64,000 nucleotides of DNA from Prorocentrum cordatum. Lineage: Eukaryota > Sar > Dinophyceae > Prorocentrales > Prorocentraceae. Each line of letters starts with the position of its first letter. The first letter of the stretch is position 1. This document shows positions 63,936-64,000 of this stretch, in pieces. Both the position numbers and the translations under genes were made by a program. The notes below the pieces were generated by a model that was not told where the DNA came from, did not search any database, and saw only the letters and a list, made by a program, of their open reading frames with translations. The DNA lies in assembly GCA_963575745.1 (NCBI GenBank), contig CAUYUJ010006280.1, positions 186,131 through 250,130 on the forward strand, in the 5' to 3' direction.

Positions 63936-64000
63936 GCTCGGAAGGCACAGGCGATGCCCCAGGGAGCTGAACCCCCCCCCCGAAGCAAGCAACATGTTAG

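Overview
The window looks like repeat-rich nuclear DNA of a dinoflagellate. The evidence is three degenerate copies of the dinoflagellate spliced-leader sequence, each just upstream of an open reading frame; introns that fit the dinoflagellate AG|G(T/A/C)...AG|G pattern; very high GC; and an extreme load of simple and dispersed repeats. The species cannot be resolved. No rRNA, tRNA, CRISPR array or ordinary cellular housekeeping gene was recognised. All coding sequence I can support belongs to mobile elements.

Region 1 (1-5,455) is the 3' part of a non-LTR retrotransposon (LINE). It runs from the end of an APE-type endonuclease, through a frameshift near 960-1,020, into a reverse transcriptase (FVDD), a CCHC knuckle and an RNase H with D-E-D-D residues, then a low-complexity overlapping third ORF and a tail ending at a (CT)n tract. 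Region 2 (5,455-13,630) holds a 152-bp satellite, simple repeats, three copies of an approximately 600-750-bp dispersed repeat, two copies of a SINE-like element with a (GTT)n tail, and a truncated copy of gene D.

Region 3 (13,630-28,200) is the most interesting part: a multigene Helitron-like locus, all on the + strand. Gene A encodes a tandem helix-turn-helix-like array, a zinc-ribbon-like region, a Helitron Rep domain (HUH motif and two tyrosines) and a PIF1-like SF1 helicase. It is split by two probable introns and one frameshift. Genes B, C and D are unrecognised. A 103-bp satellite array lies between C and D, and one and a half units of the same satellite form an intron of gene A. All these genes share a striking feature. 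Wherever the genetic code allows a choice, synonymous codons are picked so that the tetranucleotide GTAT appears, in all three codon phases (about 19 per kb, against about 0.8 per kb in the LINE). Three spliced-leader relics mark the 5' ends of genes A, B and D, so these genes have passed through trans-spliced RNA.

Region 4 (28,200-64,000) has no gene I can support. It is a mosaic of trinucleotide and 10-12-bp minisatellite tracts (GGA/CCT, CTA/TAG, TG, TGTCTGGCG, GTGTCCCGTG, CAATGCCAAG) and small non-autonomous elements. The latter include at least nine copies of a TTAA-flanked terminal-inverted-repeat MITE, six copies of a long-palindrome foldback element, a third TIR family, a 165-bp family, and many blocks of a degenerate CTTGGGGCCT repeat. 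One such block sits inside a MITE, flanked by a 9-bp direct repeat.
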